Shown here: one piece after another, positions 9,120 through 18,559 of the stretch
Layout of the letters: each line of letters begins with the position of its first letter
Position numbering within the stretch: the stretch's first letter is position 1
Assembly (NCBI GenBank): GCA_004151065.3
Contig: NWUY0303992404.1
Span: 1-22,848, forward strand
Direction of reading: 5' to 3'
DNA length: 22,848 nt
DNA from: Larix sibirica
Lineage: Eukaryota > Streptophyta > Pinopsida > Pinales > Pinaceae
Notes under the pieces: model-generated
What the model saw: the letters and a program-made list of their open reading frames with translations, nothing else
Told to the model about the DNA's origin: nothing
Database searches by the model: none
Program-made: the position numbers and the translations under genes

Positions 9120-9330
9120 AAAATATATCCGGTTTCGTGTCTCGATGGGGGTCCATATATCGTTTCGTGGTTCGATAGGGATAATCTATATATCCCTCGT
9201 ATAGTGTCAATTAGGGTTCCCCATATCTCCATAGCAACTTGGGTGACCTTTATTATCGTGGCATGTGGGTTCCCTCAATATATCATATGGTGAAAACTTG
9301 GTTTCCCTCATCAATCTCGTTCGGTGGTTG
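9120..9330 (+). repeat. Diverged tandem repeat of TTTCGTG-TCGATGGG units
   Basis: TTTCGTGTCTCGATGGG at 9133-9149 is followed 30 bases on by TTTCGTGGTTCGATAGGG (9163-9180), each flanked by an ATATAT(C) block. A more distant relative, CTCGTTCGGTGGTTGGATGGGG, lies near 9316. Open frames on both strands (72 and 80 codons) cross the array with no recognisable product. Confidence 0.5.
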
Positions 9331-9394
9331 GATGGGGTGACGTGGAATGTGTGATGGCCCTTTCAAAAGGGTTCTGTTGATTGGCTCCTGGCTA

Positions 9395-9470
9395 TAGGTT
9401 GTTTATAGGTGGACTGGCTTCCGTTGACTCCTGGCATCCATCTGTTGGATCGATCGGTTGACTCACTCAC
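9395..9470 (+). repeat. Short family A repeat stretch
   Basis: GGCTCCTGGCTATAGG, GACTCCTGGCATCC and TTGGATCGATCGGTTGACTC match the words that make up the larger family A arrays at 10480-11400 and 18560-19640. Confidence 0.4.
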
Positions 9471-9632
9471 TCATTCTTATTCCTCCTTCTTTCCCTTCAT
9501 CCGTTGGGTTTTTCTCTGATTTATAAATCAAACTCTGTCCTTCCCTTCCCCCCAACTGATAAATGGAGACTTCGTAGATTCTCGGGCACTAGTAGGAACA
9601 GATGGATTGCAGACCTTCTCCACTTCGGTCGA

Positions 9633-9672
9633 GCCTGCTTCGCGCAGGCGCTATATCCACTCACTATAGTGC
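9633..9672 (+). other. Small GC hairpin next to a 10-base palindrome
   Basis: GCCTGC (9633-9638) and GCAGGC (9644-9649) form a perfect 6-bp stem around the 5-base loop TTCGC. About a dozen bases on is the perfect palindrome CACTATAGTG. No T tract follows the stem, and no adjacent gene gives it a role as a terminator or transcript end. Confidence 0.4.
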
Positions 9673-9699
9673 TCTTTATATGAGACACATACATGAGAT

Positions 9700-10215
9700 T
9701 TTGTAAAGTCTCGGGAGTATAACTCACTATAAAGCCGGAGCAGCAAGCTCAGCTTTAACACAATACTAGGCCCGCAAGCCCAGAAACAACTATAACAACC
9801 CGCCTGCTCTGTCAGAACAGGATCTCTCGTATGATCTGTTAATGCGGCTAAGTAAAGCTCCTTCTTGCGGAACTAATAGGAGCTGGAAACCACTAGGCGG
9901 TACCCACCTCATCAGACTTCATCTCCGAATGACCTCCTCAGCTGGTCAGGCTGTGTGTATGAATTAATTAATTGAAGGGGGGCGTCAATAACTATTCAGT
10001 GCGGATTATATTAAGGAGGAATGTGCTTATGAGAGTAGGATTTGATTCTATATGCGTCACTAGAGGATTCGTGAGAATCCTATTATGAGATGATGCACCC
10101 AAAATGCGATAATAACCCCACGGTGAAGCTCAAGTGGGAACGTCAAAGGGAAAAGTAAAATATTAGCAAGAAGGGTAAACTCAATCTCTAATTGTTTATA
10201 TCCCACCCGCCTAAC
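9700..10215. other. Unassigned spacer
   Basis: No open frame of note and no RNA gene recognised. Short repeated words (CAGCAAGCTCAGC, CCGCAAGCCCAG) occur near 9738-9785. Confidence 0.4.
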
Positions 10216-10239
10216 TTATTGCATTATATAAGCTATTAT

Positions 10240-10480
10240 ACACCGTGCATTATCAACTTATTTATAAAACCAGGTGCATTGTCAGTAAGATCGTGATTAC
10301 CCCCTTCCCTTAAATCCAATCGATGTAGGAACCGTGTTTATATATATATATTCGTAAGTTATTTCGAGTAGGGTCAAGGGTATAAACATGGGGGGGGGAA
10401 AGCTAAGACCTTGCATCGTCACGATATATAAGACCTCGCATTGAGAGTTTCTATAAATTCAAGCTAAGCATCAACATCAA
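10240..10480 (+). repeat. Dispersed repeat R1, copy 2
   Basis: Matches copy 1 in order: CCAGGTGCATTGTCAGTAAG (10271-10289), AATCCAATCGATGTAGGAACC (10313-10333), GTAGGGTCAAGGGTATAAAC (10369-10388), then TATAAATTCAAG and AGCTAAGCATC. It carries private insertions: a TA microsatellite near 10338-10350 and a run of nine G near 10390. Confidence 0.65.
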
Positions 10481-10484
10481 CACT

Positions 10485-11060
10485 TGTGCCACCTGGCATT
10501 GGCTATCGGCTATTGGCAGTGACCATGTGGGTATAATGATTGACTATTTATTGGCTTACCGGCTTGCAATGATACCTCCTTTTGGGTGACCACTGGCTAT
10601 CAGCGACCTCCTCCCATCGGTTCCAAAACCTACAAACATATAATCTGGCCTGTAAGTACCAGCAGCGATTACCGAAAATGCATGGAAAAAAACCTGACTG
10701 CAGCGTCTCTAAACAATTATTATTGGCTTACTGGCTGGCACTGACAACCTCCTGGGAATGATCGACTGGATCAACTGTTGGATTGCCTTTTGGGATTGAA
10801 TGCATAGAAACCTAGCATAGACACTGGAAATGGAGTCCTGGCATCTGGTGGACCGAACCCTCCTACCTGGCTCGAGTACCGACATATAACCTACCTTACT
10901 CGACTATCGGCAAAGAATCCTGTCATCGAGTGATTGAAACCTGGATTGACTAGTGTGTAAGGAGTACTTTAATCAAGTGATTGAAACCTGGCTCGAGTAG
11001 CGGGATCAACTGGATCAACTGTTATATTGCCTCTTGGATCGAGTACCCCGCCACTTGGAT
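10485..11060 (+). repeat. Family A repeat array
   Basis: The array consists of recurring words in one orientation: CCTGGCATTGGC, GGCTATCGGCTATTGGC, CTGGCACTGACAACCTCCTGG, GATCAACTGG and CTCGAGTAGCGGGATCAAC. GTGATTGAAACCTGG is exact at 10930-10944 and 10977-10991. Units are irregular and heavily diverged, so no fixed period survives. Nothing in it codes convincingly. Confidence 0.6.
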
Positions 11061-11446
11061 TTCCACTTGAGGTTGTCGGGAGACCCCTCCCTCTGTAACC
11101 CCAACTTAAAAAAAAGCGCTGTATAATCTTTTTGCCCATAGGGGATTTATTATTATGGGTCCCAAACTGTTTATTATTATGGCAAACATGGCATTTCAGG
11201 AGGCCCTACTCTAACCAAGCATCACCTACCTGGTGAGGCTATCAGCGACCTCCTGGCAATGACTTCCTGACAAGTCCTCCCTACAAGCACTTCCGTCTCT
11301 CGGCAAAGACCTTATAGCAAAGACCTTATGGCAGCTCTGATTGGCGACACTGGATTGGCTATGACTAGTTGTATGGCAATGAATGGCGTATGTTCCTCAA
11401 ATGGTGCATAGTCAGTATATAGCATCCATCCCGGATTCAAAGCAAG
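11061..11446 (+). repeat. Continuing family A array ending in a partial R1 copy
   Basis: GAGGCTATCAGCGACCTCCT, GGCAATGACTTCC, two CAAAGACCTTATRGCA units near 11305-11330, and CGACACTGGATTGGCTATGAC continue the family. It is followed by GGTGCATAGTCAGTATATAGC (11403-11423) and CATCCATCCCGGATTCAAAG, which match the middle of R1. The two families thus adjoin again, here in the opposite order to 1550-2115. Confidence 0.45.
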
Positions 11447-11639
11447 CGGTGACCCGCTGAACCAAAAAGCAAATGCTTCTTATATCCCGGCGGCTATAAG
11501 AGAAACTTCCTGAAAAGGCCTAGTTGATTAAGAAGTAAATCCATTTTCTTGTTCCGAGCTGAATGAACCACCTGTACGGAACGGAACTCTGTTCCTCTTC
11601 CACCAACGGTACGGAACAGATAATAAGAGCTATCAGGCA
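11447..11639. other. Spacer with GTACGGAAC repeats
   Basis: GTACGGAAC occurs twice about 37 bases apart (near 11575 and 11612), with a GGAAC/GTTCC partial inversion between. No gene is present. Confidence 0.35.
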
Positions 11640-11880
11640 GAGGAACCATAAGAGCATAGCAAGCAAATCAAAACTATATGGCCCATAATTCATAGTGGCT
11701 TAAAGCCTAGAGCAATAAATAGTGGAAGTGTGCGAATAGCCATAGTGTAAAGAGCCGCCTAGAGCGATAGTGCAGTGTGCTAAAAAAGAAAAAGCGATAG
11801 TGGAAGGAAGGACAGAGCGTAGACAGAGAAACGATATGAGCCTGGCATAAGAACAAAAGAGCGAAAAGCTATAGTCTTAT
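11640..11880 (+). repeat. Degenerate array of GAGCRATAGTG units
   Basis: GCCTAGAGCAATAAATAGTGGAAG, GCCTAGAGCGATAGTGCAG and AAAGCGATAGTGGAAG follow one another, with AATAGCCATAGTG and AGAGCGTAGAC in between. Purine-rich, irregular spacing of roughly 30-40 bases, no coding frame. Confidence 0.45.
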
Positions 11881-13025
11881 TTATTGGACCGGGTATATTA
11901 GGACCTATAGAACGGGTGATAGAGCCTTAATCTTATCTTGTCTTTTATACATATAGCTATTTATTGAAGAGAAGGTAAGACTAATAGTGTAGATAATGTC
12001 TTATTGTACAACCCAGTATTACATGGAGACTAATGGCTGTAAGGGTCTTAACCAGTTAGACAAGTGGGTGTAGATAATTCCCTCTATCATTCATTCTTAA
12101 TTTGATAGGTTCTTCTGAGACGCTCATATATAATAAACTAAAAATGGCAAGTTGCCTCGTTATTGCACAGGTAGTAAAAATGAGCTAGTAAATAGAACTT
12201 AAGCGAGGTTCCCGCTTCGTTATGATATAAAAGGCCGTCCACCTGGTTTTCCCTCCAGATGCACCGTAAAAGCAGACCTGGGCGTTTATTGTCCAACAAA
12301 TGTATATATTTTGACTGTTTGAATATGCAAAAACCTATGGGAATAGAGAATATCACATTAAGATATCCTTCTAAATCTATTTTTAGTCTAAGAAATCCCT
12401 TTTCTTGGATGCTAATCAAAATTACATTTTGAAACAAACCTCACACGGCAAGCCTCGCAATCAAATCTAGCAATATATTGAGTTATTTCAAGTGTATATA
12501 ATGCCCGGTGGTTTTTAAGATTGATGAGTGGTTTCTTCCCCACCCACTAATAAAGTATATTTAGTAGGATTCGTTTTAATCTAGAGTGAGTGCAGAATGC
12601 TTGCCACGCTTGCTACAGGGCACTCAACCCTGCTGGTTATTCTCCATTGTTCGATTATGAAAGAGAAGTACCCTTATTCCCCAGCAAAAGCCCTCCTATA
12701 CTCCTCAAGCGACCTTACCTTTTCTATAAAGCAATTATAAGCTCTCTCTAGGCAGTAATTACCAAAGATGACCCAATAATAAACAAGGATAGATCTATAT
12801 CTATATAAATATCAGCGTTTTATTTATCATTCAGTTTTTCAATTGTTTTCCCGCCACCCGGAATCTACTCCCGAGTCAACTGCACTTTTAAAGCAAAGGC
12901 CCTAACCCTTAGATAATAATAATGATAACATGGCCCCCCCGGCGGGAGTATATCTTAGCATGGATTTGCCTATAGGTATGGATAGCTTCGGCGGGAGCGC
13001 CCATTAGGAAGATTGGACTATCATA
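11881..13025. other. Unassigned AT-rich spacer with one minus-strand ATG frame (12138-12437)
   Basis: The only frame of note is an ATG-started minus-strand frame of 99 codons at 12138-12437. It is AT-driven, aromatic and leucine-rich, and shows no motif or family I recognise; it may be chance. No repeat, tRNA or intron was recognised. Runs of C (near 12933) and ATA microsatellite patches are present. Confidence 0.35.
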
Positions 13026-13032
13026 AATTAAA

Positions 13033-13175
13033 GCATCATCCACCTACCTTCCTTTACTGGCACTACTGTAGACAATAACTAGTCTGGTGCATTATACTAT
13101 CCTCTCTTCGATAGGCGCATCGTAAATAATGATCGCCATGTAATTCATTCAATCCAATTTATGTAGAAAACGAGG
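13033..13175 (+). repeat. Dispersed repeat R1, copy 3
   Basis: Aligns with 1550-1690: GCATCATCCACCTACCTTC, TTACTGGCACTAC, ACTAGTCTGGTGCAT, GATAGGCGCATCGTAAATAA and ATTCAATCCAATTTATGTAG occur in the same order. The similarity stops at about 13175, so this copy lacks the family A tail. Confidence 0.65.
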
Positions 13176-13357
13176 ACTTGAGAATGAGAAAATAAGAATT
13201 GAAAAATGAGGAATAGACTTAAATGCATTTTAGGATACTCAGCAGACACATGTTTCATACACACTAGGAAGAAGGCAGTGCCTGTCAGGAAGGGAGGTGT
13301 TGGGGATTGCCCGGCGGATAGTAATCTATTTTTAATTAATTGATCAATCAATACTGA

Positions 13358-13450
13358 ATGTATGGTTTTCCACGGACTGGTTCCATATAAGAAATAGGAT
13401 GGTTTTCAGTGGTTATCCACCCAAGGATGATGGCTTTCAGTAGTTCCTTT
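13358..13450 (+). repeat. Short tandem repeat of ATGGTTTTCAGTGGTT units
   Basis: GTATGGTTTTCCACGGACTGGTTCC, GGATGGTTTTCAGTGGTTATCC and GATGGCTTTCAGTAGTTCC lie in succession at spacings of about 30-40 bases. Three diverged copies are present. Confidence 0.45.
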
Positions 13451-13532
13451 TCTGCCAATCAACCTTAGCAGCAGGGTAAAAACAACAACCATACTAAGAA
13501 AGGGAAAAAACCAACATTCGTGCAAACTTTCC

Positions 13533-13680
13533 TTATAATCCTGGTTGTACATTTAGAGGGAATAACTTTTCTTCTTTCACAAACAAAGGCATTACATTAG
13601 AGGACGCTCCCGAATCTACTAAACAGTTACGCACCATATAATTGTAGATTTCAAAAGTTAGCTAGAATGGGGGGGCGGGC
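13533..13680 (-). pseudogene. Ty3/gypsy retrotransposon aspartic protease fragment
   Basis: On the minus strand the frame from 13652 down to a stop at 13533-13535 reads EIYNYMVRNC then LVDSGASSNVMPL. DSGA (Asp codon at 13614-13616) is the active-site loop of retroviral-type aspartic proteases, and the DSGASSNVMPL context is typical of plant Ty3/gypsy elements. A PPFLL-like lead-in sits just upstream in another frame, so an indel separates them. The protease would normally cut the Gag-Pol polyprotein. Here the frame ends within about 27 codons after the motif, and no flap, reverse transcriptase or integrase could be found further on. It lies in the expected order after the gag pieces at 14258-14850 and 13792-14013. 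The family assignment is established knowledge; inactivity is evident from the stops. Confidence 0.8.
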
Positions 13681-13791
13681 GTCTGTGATTTTGAATGCGT
13701 GTAAATACTGGCTGCATTAATGGTAGCCTTATGTGCTGCTTTATACTCTTGTTTGCTTTCTTTTTTTAGTGTACTTTCAGTGGGTTTGTGT

Positions 13792-14013
13792 TTACTTTCG
13801 AGTGTGGCAGTGCTGCGTACTGGAAAGATATTTGAAGGTATTCAGGATTAAATATCTCTGTTGAGGTAAGGTACAAATGTCATACATGGAAACGTTAGCT
13901 TTGGTTTTATTCATGTCTTCAATAACACTGTACTCCATAGGCTGCGTGGCTGGACTATTAGCAGAAGGCTTAGGCAGGACTAGCAGAATATTTGGATTGA
14001 AGAGCAATAGCAT
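13792..14013 (-). pseudogene. Ty3/gypsy gag-protease linker fragment
   Basis: The minus-strand frame contains VIEDMNKTKANVSMYDI followed by PQQR. The pattern (I/M)EDxxKTKANxSxYDxxxLPQQR lies between the zinc-finger part of Gag and the protease in many plant Ty3/gypsy polyproteins. The fragment sits between the zinc-finger-like piece and the DSGA piece at the right order and strand, but in a frame shifted from both. Its stop comes shortly after, before the protease. The ATG at its start is not expected to be a true start. Confidence 0.7.
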
Positions 14014-14257
14014 TACCCTGAGTCTGAGAGAGGAGTGTTTCTTTTAAGAACGCTGGAGTTGTTTAGCAGGAAAAGTATCTTAGGCACAGGTCCCTTACTT
14101 CTCAAACTAGAATTCTTGGGGGCAGGTTGGGCGGCCTCTAAATATCCTACTGATACCTCTCTTACTGCTTATTATCAGAATCTGCTGCCCGGTCCCAAAG
14201 TAGCATGGTAGCTTTTCCAGTTGTGTCCCCTTCCTTGGTGGTTTCCTCAGTCTCCTA

Positions 14258-14850
14258 TTGGGCTGACTTCTCAGAGAGGGACTGTTGATCAAGGAGCTGG
14301 TTTATAACCAAAGTCATGAAATTTATCCACTGGGGACAGGTCTTCTCAGAATGATTGGCTTGGTGATAAGTGCAGAAGTTGTCCATTCCCACCTCCTCTA
14401 GATTTCAATTTAGATTTGAAGCTTTTTTGTTGGTTGTTGCCTTTTTTATGTAAGGGTATAATGGTCTGTTATTGGGACGTCCCTTCCCCATAATTCTTTT
14501 TCAGGTCAACAACTTCATTGGATAGCTTCTTTACCTGCTTAAGTACACCTTCTATGTAAGTGGGTTTCTTTTCCGCAGGCTTGGTAAAAAACAGAGGTTT
14601 CTCCCCCACGAGTTAGTTACAGCTTTACTATCCTCTCCTCTCGGGGTTACCACTAAGGTCAGCATTTCCTTATCCACTTTATTGGCTTCCTCAAAATTAT
14701 CCACCGAAGTAGTCTTACCAGTCCTCTTAACGACCATGGCAATGGATGCGTGTAAAGCAGACGTGTAATACTCTCACACTACTACCTCGGCTGGCTGGGC
14801 GTTGGCAGGTAATTTGTTCAGAACGGTGGTGAAGCGCAAGCCGAAGGTCA
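14258..14850 (-). pseudogene. Ty3/gypsy retrotransposon gag remnant
   Basis: Read on the minus strand from about 14846 down: RFTTVLNKLPANAQPAE, an in-frame TGA, then EYYTSALHASIAMVVKR and DNFEEANKVDKEML, which are the conserved capsid-end words of plant Ty3/gypsy Gag. A frameshift near 14590 leads to a Lys-rich segment (KPTYIEGVLKQVKKLSNEV), another stop, and a further shift near 14395 into NFCTYHQANHSEKTCPQW. In that last piece Cys, His, His and Cys are spaced C-x2-H-x3-H-x4-C (14336-14374), the zinc-knuckle-like motif of this clade. More stops follow. Gag would form the particle shell; this copy cannot. No long terminal repeat, primer-binding site or gag N terminus was recognised. Its source is most likely nuclear DNA captured by the organelle, which is inference. 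Confidence 0.8.
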
Positions 14851-14856
14851 AGCCGA

Positions 14857-14957
14857 ATGTTCTGTTTCATGAATGCGAGTGGTCTCTCTCAAGCTGTAGC
14901 CCTAAAAGCGAAAGCGTAGAGAGATACAACACGTAGACATGAATGAAACCAGAACAT
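14857..14957. repeat. Inverted repeat able to form a long hairpin
   Basis: ATGTTCTGTTTCAT (14857-14870) pairs with ATGAAACCAGAACAT (14943-14957): 14 base pairs interrupted by one bulged C. Inside it, TCTCTC (14883-14888) can pair with GAGAGA (14919-14924) to extend the fold. The element begins within about ten bases of where the gag similarity ends. It may be the ends of a small non-autonomous mobile element or a structured transcript. No target-site duplication was established. Confidence 0.6.
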
Positions 14958-15068
14958 CTTACTCATGGTCGGGCTGAGCAGAGACCCTATCTCAGGACAG
15001 AGCTAGAGCCTGAGGTCACAACCTGGCACTGTACGTTGATGGGAAGGCTCAAACCCTTGACCGCGCAC

Positions 15069-15125
15069 GTAAATAAAGCAGATTAAATGGCTGTATAAAT
15101 GCTAGGGTAAATAAAGCAGATTAAA
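15069..15125 (+). repeat. Perfect 19-bp direct repeat
   Basis: GTAAATAAAGCAGATTAAA is exact at 15069-15087 and 15107-15125 (38 bases apart). Confidence 0.8.
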
Positions 15126-15478
15126 GTATAGTAAAAGATTACCATTATTGGTTATTTATGCTAATATGCCTAATGTAGTAGTATATTATTAACGGAATAT
15201 AAAAGGCTTACGAGGAGTGCTAATACTAATGAGACAAAGTATAAGATGAAAAGATTCTATGTTTCCTCATGCGAACAAAGGATAGGCTCTATAAATAATT
15301 TTGTGAAACTACTTGTTATAATAAAACAATCAGGATAGGAATCCTATATTAGTCATTTAGGCTTATACTTTATTGTGGCTTTCCCTATTTATTGATATTC
15401 CTTTTTTCTCTCTTATATTTTCTTTCTCTTTTGCTTAACCTATTTTATAAGGAATAAACCACCCCCCCTATATATATA
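15126..15478. other. AT-rich spacer
   Basis: No frame, RNA gene or repeat supported. It ends in a C run followed by a TA tract (near 15462-15478). Confidence 0.4.
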
Positions 15479-15479
15479 T

Positions 15480-16018
15480 TTCATGGCTTTACTAGAGGAG
15501 CAACCACAGCAGGCTCCTCAGCTCGTTGCTTAACTCCTGGTCCTATTAGTGGCACTAGTAGTGCTACTTATGCTACATTTTGACCTATAGCCTCATTTTC
15601 AACTTTAGCTACTGGCATCTCCTACTAATACTGCTTGATCCACTGAAGGATCGACTCAAACAACAGTATGTGGGACTGGCCACTCTGTTATTGTTACCCC
15701 TTCAACTGCCTATGCTAGAGATGGTCTGGTAGAGAAGCTCGGTCAACTAACTAGGGATCTTTATCCCCATATAGAGGATCTGTATCTTACACCTGGAACT
15801 GCCTTTGCTTCTTTCGCTTCTTATGATAAAATACCACTTATATGCTTCTGCTACTGTTGTGACCCGTGTTGCTTATACTCCTGCTTGCTACGAAACTAGC
15901 TTTTATGCTGGGACTAGACTCTTCCCTTTGATGATGCTACCATTGTCTCCGCTCCAGGAGAAATTCCTTCCTTACTCTTCTGTTTGTTATAGTTTCTATA
16001 TAATAAACCTATAACAAA
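15480..16018 (+). pseudogene. Decayed Ser/Thr/Ala/Tyr-rich reading frame
   Basis: On the plus strand the composition stays protein-like through several frame changes. TPGPISGTSSATYATF runs to a TGA near 15582. A shift near 15618 leads to SPTNTA, a TGA, then STEGSTQTTVCGTG and VTPSTAYARDGLVEKL. Another shift near 15830 leads to LYASATVVTRVAYTPA, and the final segment DDATIVSAPGEIPS ends at a TAG near 15990. The style (PSTAY, TAYGT-like words, TGA stops in otherwise open stretches) resembles the minus-strand remnant at 1-1000, though no long DNA match was found. It holds a non-repetitive piece (residues RDGLVEKLGQLTRDLYPHI) that could serve as a search query. Family unknown. Confidence 0.45.
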
Positions 16019-17735
16019 CCCGATTTATACCCTAGTTATCTCTTAATACCTCCTAGTCTCTATACTATGATAATTATGCTACCATGAAGAAGGAGGAACA
16101 CCCGGCCATAGCGATAGCTCCTTATGCAAGAACCAACTACACCTTCCGGGACACACAAGTAGGAACCATAATACAACCTAGAGGAACACAATCACTCAAG
16201 GTATAAGTTAAGGTCAGGAAGAGTCAAGATACACTTGACTTAACGCAGAGAAGGAAAGCAATCTCCACTATAAATTCAATGGGAATTCAATAGTAACAAG
16301 ATCCGAAACGCGGACCAAAGTTTTGAGGTGAGGCGGACAACTACTTTTCAAAATTAGAATAAAAGGAGGGAAAAAAACACAAATTGACCTAACACCGAGA
16401 CTTCTTATATCGCTAACAAATTAGACTCACTCACGAACTAATTCTATTACTAACTAATTATCATAACGAATCGCTATAATTCACCGACCTTCCGATCAGG
16501 GGGGAAAGGTCACCAGGTTCTGTTATCAATAAATCAATTAGCTAGGAACATTACACCGGAACACACCTTACAACCGGGCAACTCTTATTAAATGAAATAG
16601 GATACCCTCTATTTTTTTATAAGAGGAATTATTGAACATTCCCGGGTATGCCTTTTGTCTATATAAATAACATATCTTTTAGATAAAAATTATCAATCAC
16701 TTACGGGAGGAATCATTACATGTTTTAGGTAGGGATAATGAAATCTGAACTAATTACAGAACATACTGAAATAACCGAGGGTGCATCACTGAATTATTAA
16801 TATACATTGCATATATAAAATACCAAGCATGTATCACGGAATTATGCATAGAGTGCATCATATAATAAGATCTATTTATAAGTATCTCTTTAGATATGAT
16901 TATCTATTATTTAACTGCGAAGAACCCATACGTCAGGCTATACGGAAATTGGTTAAATCCTATTAGTTATATCTCAACTAGTAGGTAGGGTACCATCCAA
17001 CGATATATGGCAACCAACTGAAGGGGGCATAAACGGCCGCCGGAGGATGATCTACTGATGTCACAACATGGTTTCAAACAGAGGTATTAAATCTATTTAG
17101 GGATTGATTAGATTTATATCTCATATTCCGGGAAGGGTTATATCGCTTAATTGACGGTAGACGGTCTAACTACAAGCTTTGGACTGTCATATTGGTCAAA
17201 TTGGACTGTCTAACTACATTGCTAATAGACGGTTCCATTGGCAACAATATTTGCCAAAAAGCTTTATAGTATAGAAGGTTCTACTGATTTAGGCTACCCA
17301 TGAGATGTCTCCATGAAAAAGGGAGCAATTAATATTGATCCGTTGGCGCATGTCTCAGCAACACAAAACGAGGGTGAGCATGCAAACACTCTTGCTTTAG
17401 TCTTTATGAGGTGGGTGCACCAATTATCCTAAAAAAATACTACCTGGCATGATGTGTTACCACTAACTGGTAGTGGCTTACTGAACGGACCTGCACTGCA
17501 CTGAGACACTGACCTAAACTCAATAATCATCCCTACGCTCTAAAGCCTATCCCTCAGCCTTGGGTGTAACCTTCCTTACACTCTTACTTGGGAAGGGAAC
17601 CTATGCCTCATACACCCATTGGGCGGGAATAGCCTTGGGAAACACCTTGGCAACATACTTACCAACCACTTTCTGATTACTTTGAGAACTAGCTAGGTTT
17701 TTTGGTTGTTTTCCGCGCAGCCCGAGCTCGCCTTA
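16019..17735. other. Spacer without a supported gene
   Basis: A 40-codon ATG frame at 16084-16206 (MKKEEHPAIAIAPYARTNYT...) is coherent but too short to call. GGTCTAACTACA near 17163 and CTGTCTAACTACA near 17206, with TTGGACTGTC twice between (near 17178 and 17202), form a small decayed repeat. The rest is AT-rich and shows no RNA gene, intron or plastid-derived piece that I can recognise. Confidence 0.4.
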
Positions 17736-17739
17736 GAAG

Positions 17740-17955
17740 ATATGTTCCATCGAGACGTATCCTTGTATGTGAGCCAGCCCTATCAACTCTTGTTGTGTAT
17801 CGAGTCAGCCCTATATAACAGCTTTCTCCTTATACGTGAGCCGGCCTTATCAACGTGTATTTGTTGAGCGAGCCCTCACTATGCGGTCGTTGTTATAAGG
17901 GAAGCCCCTCGATCTATGTCGTCCGTCGTTATAAGGGGAGCCCCCCATGCTGCAT
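17740..17955 (+). repeat. Two adjoining short tandem repeats (GTGAGCCAGCCCTATC and a 36-bp unit)
   Basis: GTGAGCCAGCCCTATCAAC, ATCGAGTCAGCCCTATATAAC, GTGAGCCGGCCTTATCAAC and TTGAGCGAGCCCTCAC follow at 30-50 base spacings. They are succeeded by GTCGTTGTTATAAGGGAAGC (17886) and GTCGTTATAAGGGGAGC (17925), whose GTTATAAGG cores (17892 and 17928) are 36 bases apart and whose tails are both ATGTCGTC. The minus-strand frame at 17850-18041 shows the matching protein echo (SPYNDGRH / FPYNNDR), an effect of the repeat. Confidence 0.6.
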
Positions 17956-18044
17956 GTCGTCGAAGTCAAATCACATAAGTAAGGCGCGCTAAGTAAGCTC
18001 CTCCGTCCGGTCGTTTCAAGTAAGCTATAGCTTTCCTTCACCCC

Positions 18045-18535
18045 CTTGATGCTTCCTGGCTTTACTTGCTTTTAGTTTCTGCGCCAGGTTAGTATAAAAC
18101 GTTATGACGCTGTGTGGCGAAACAATGGCTAGACATTTTGCTATATAGAGTTGCCCAGCACGTGGGGCAAGGTAAGGGGATAATACAATGAATGAATATT
18201 TCCAGTGTTAACTATGTGCATGCAGGGAACAACGGTCGCACGCAGTGAATGATTACTATGTGCTACCCCGGGAAGGAGGGGGAAATGTGAGTGATTGATA
18301 CACCATCAACCTCATTCCAAGTTTCTATAATACGCGAGAGATTATGTTCCCATGTTCCCAACAGACGAATGAGATTGAGACGATAACATGGCTAAATCGA
18401 TATGCTTGTAAGTCAACAACTTGTTTCAATCTAATATGTTGGGGAACTTGGAGGAAATATATCCTCTGGCGGTAAGTCAAGTCCTTCTTTTGATTCTCTT
18501 GGGTCTGACGTGAAGGGAAGGGCTTTTTTGAAAAA
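18045..18535. other. Unassigned spacer
   Basis: No gene or repeat supported. CGCGCAG/CGCACGCAG words occur but no structure was established. Confidence 0.35.
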
Positions 18536-18559
18536 GATGTTAGATCAACACACTATCAA

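Noticed and set aside
9633-9649. Rho-independent terminator
   Set aside because: Good small hairpin, but no T tract and no gene to terminate.
12138-12437. 99-residue minus-strand protein
   Set aside because: ATG start, but AT-driven composition and no recognisable family; kept only as a note within the spacer entry.
13145-13351. Downstream reverse transcriptase part of the gypsy relic
   Set aside because: The open frame here shows no reverse transcriptase or RNase H motif; similarity to the element ends near 13533.
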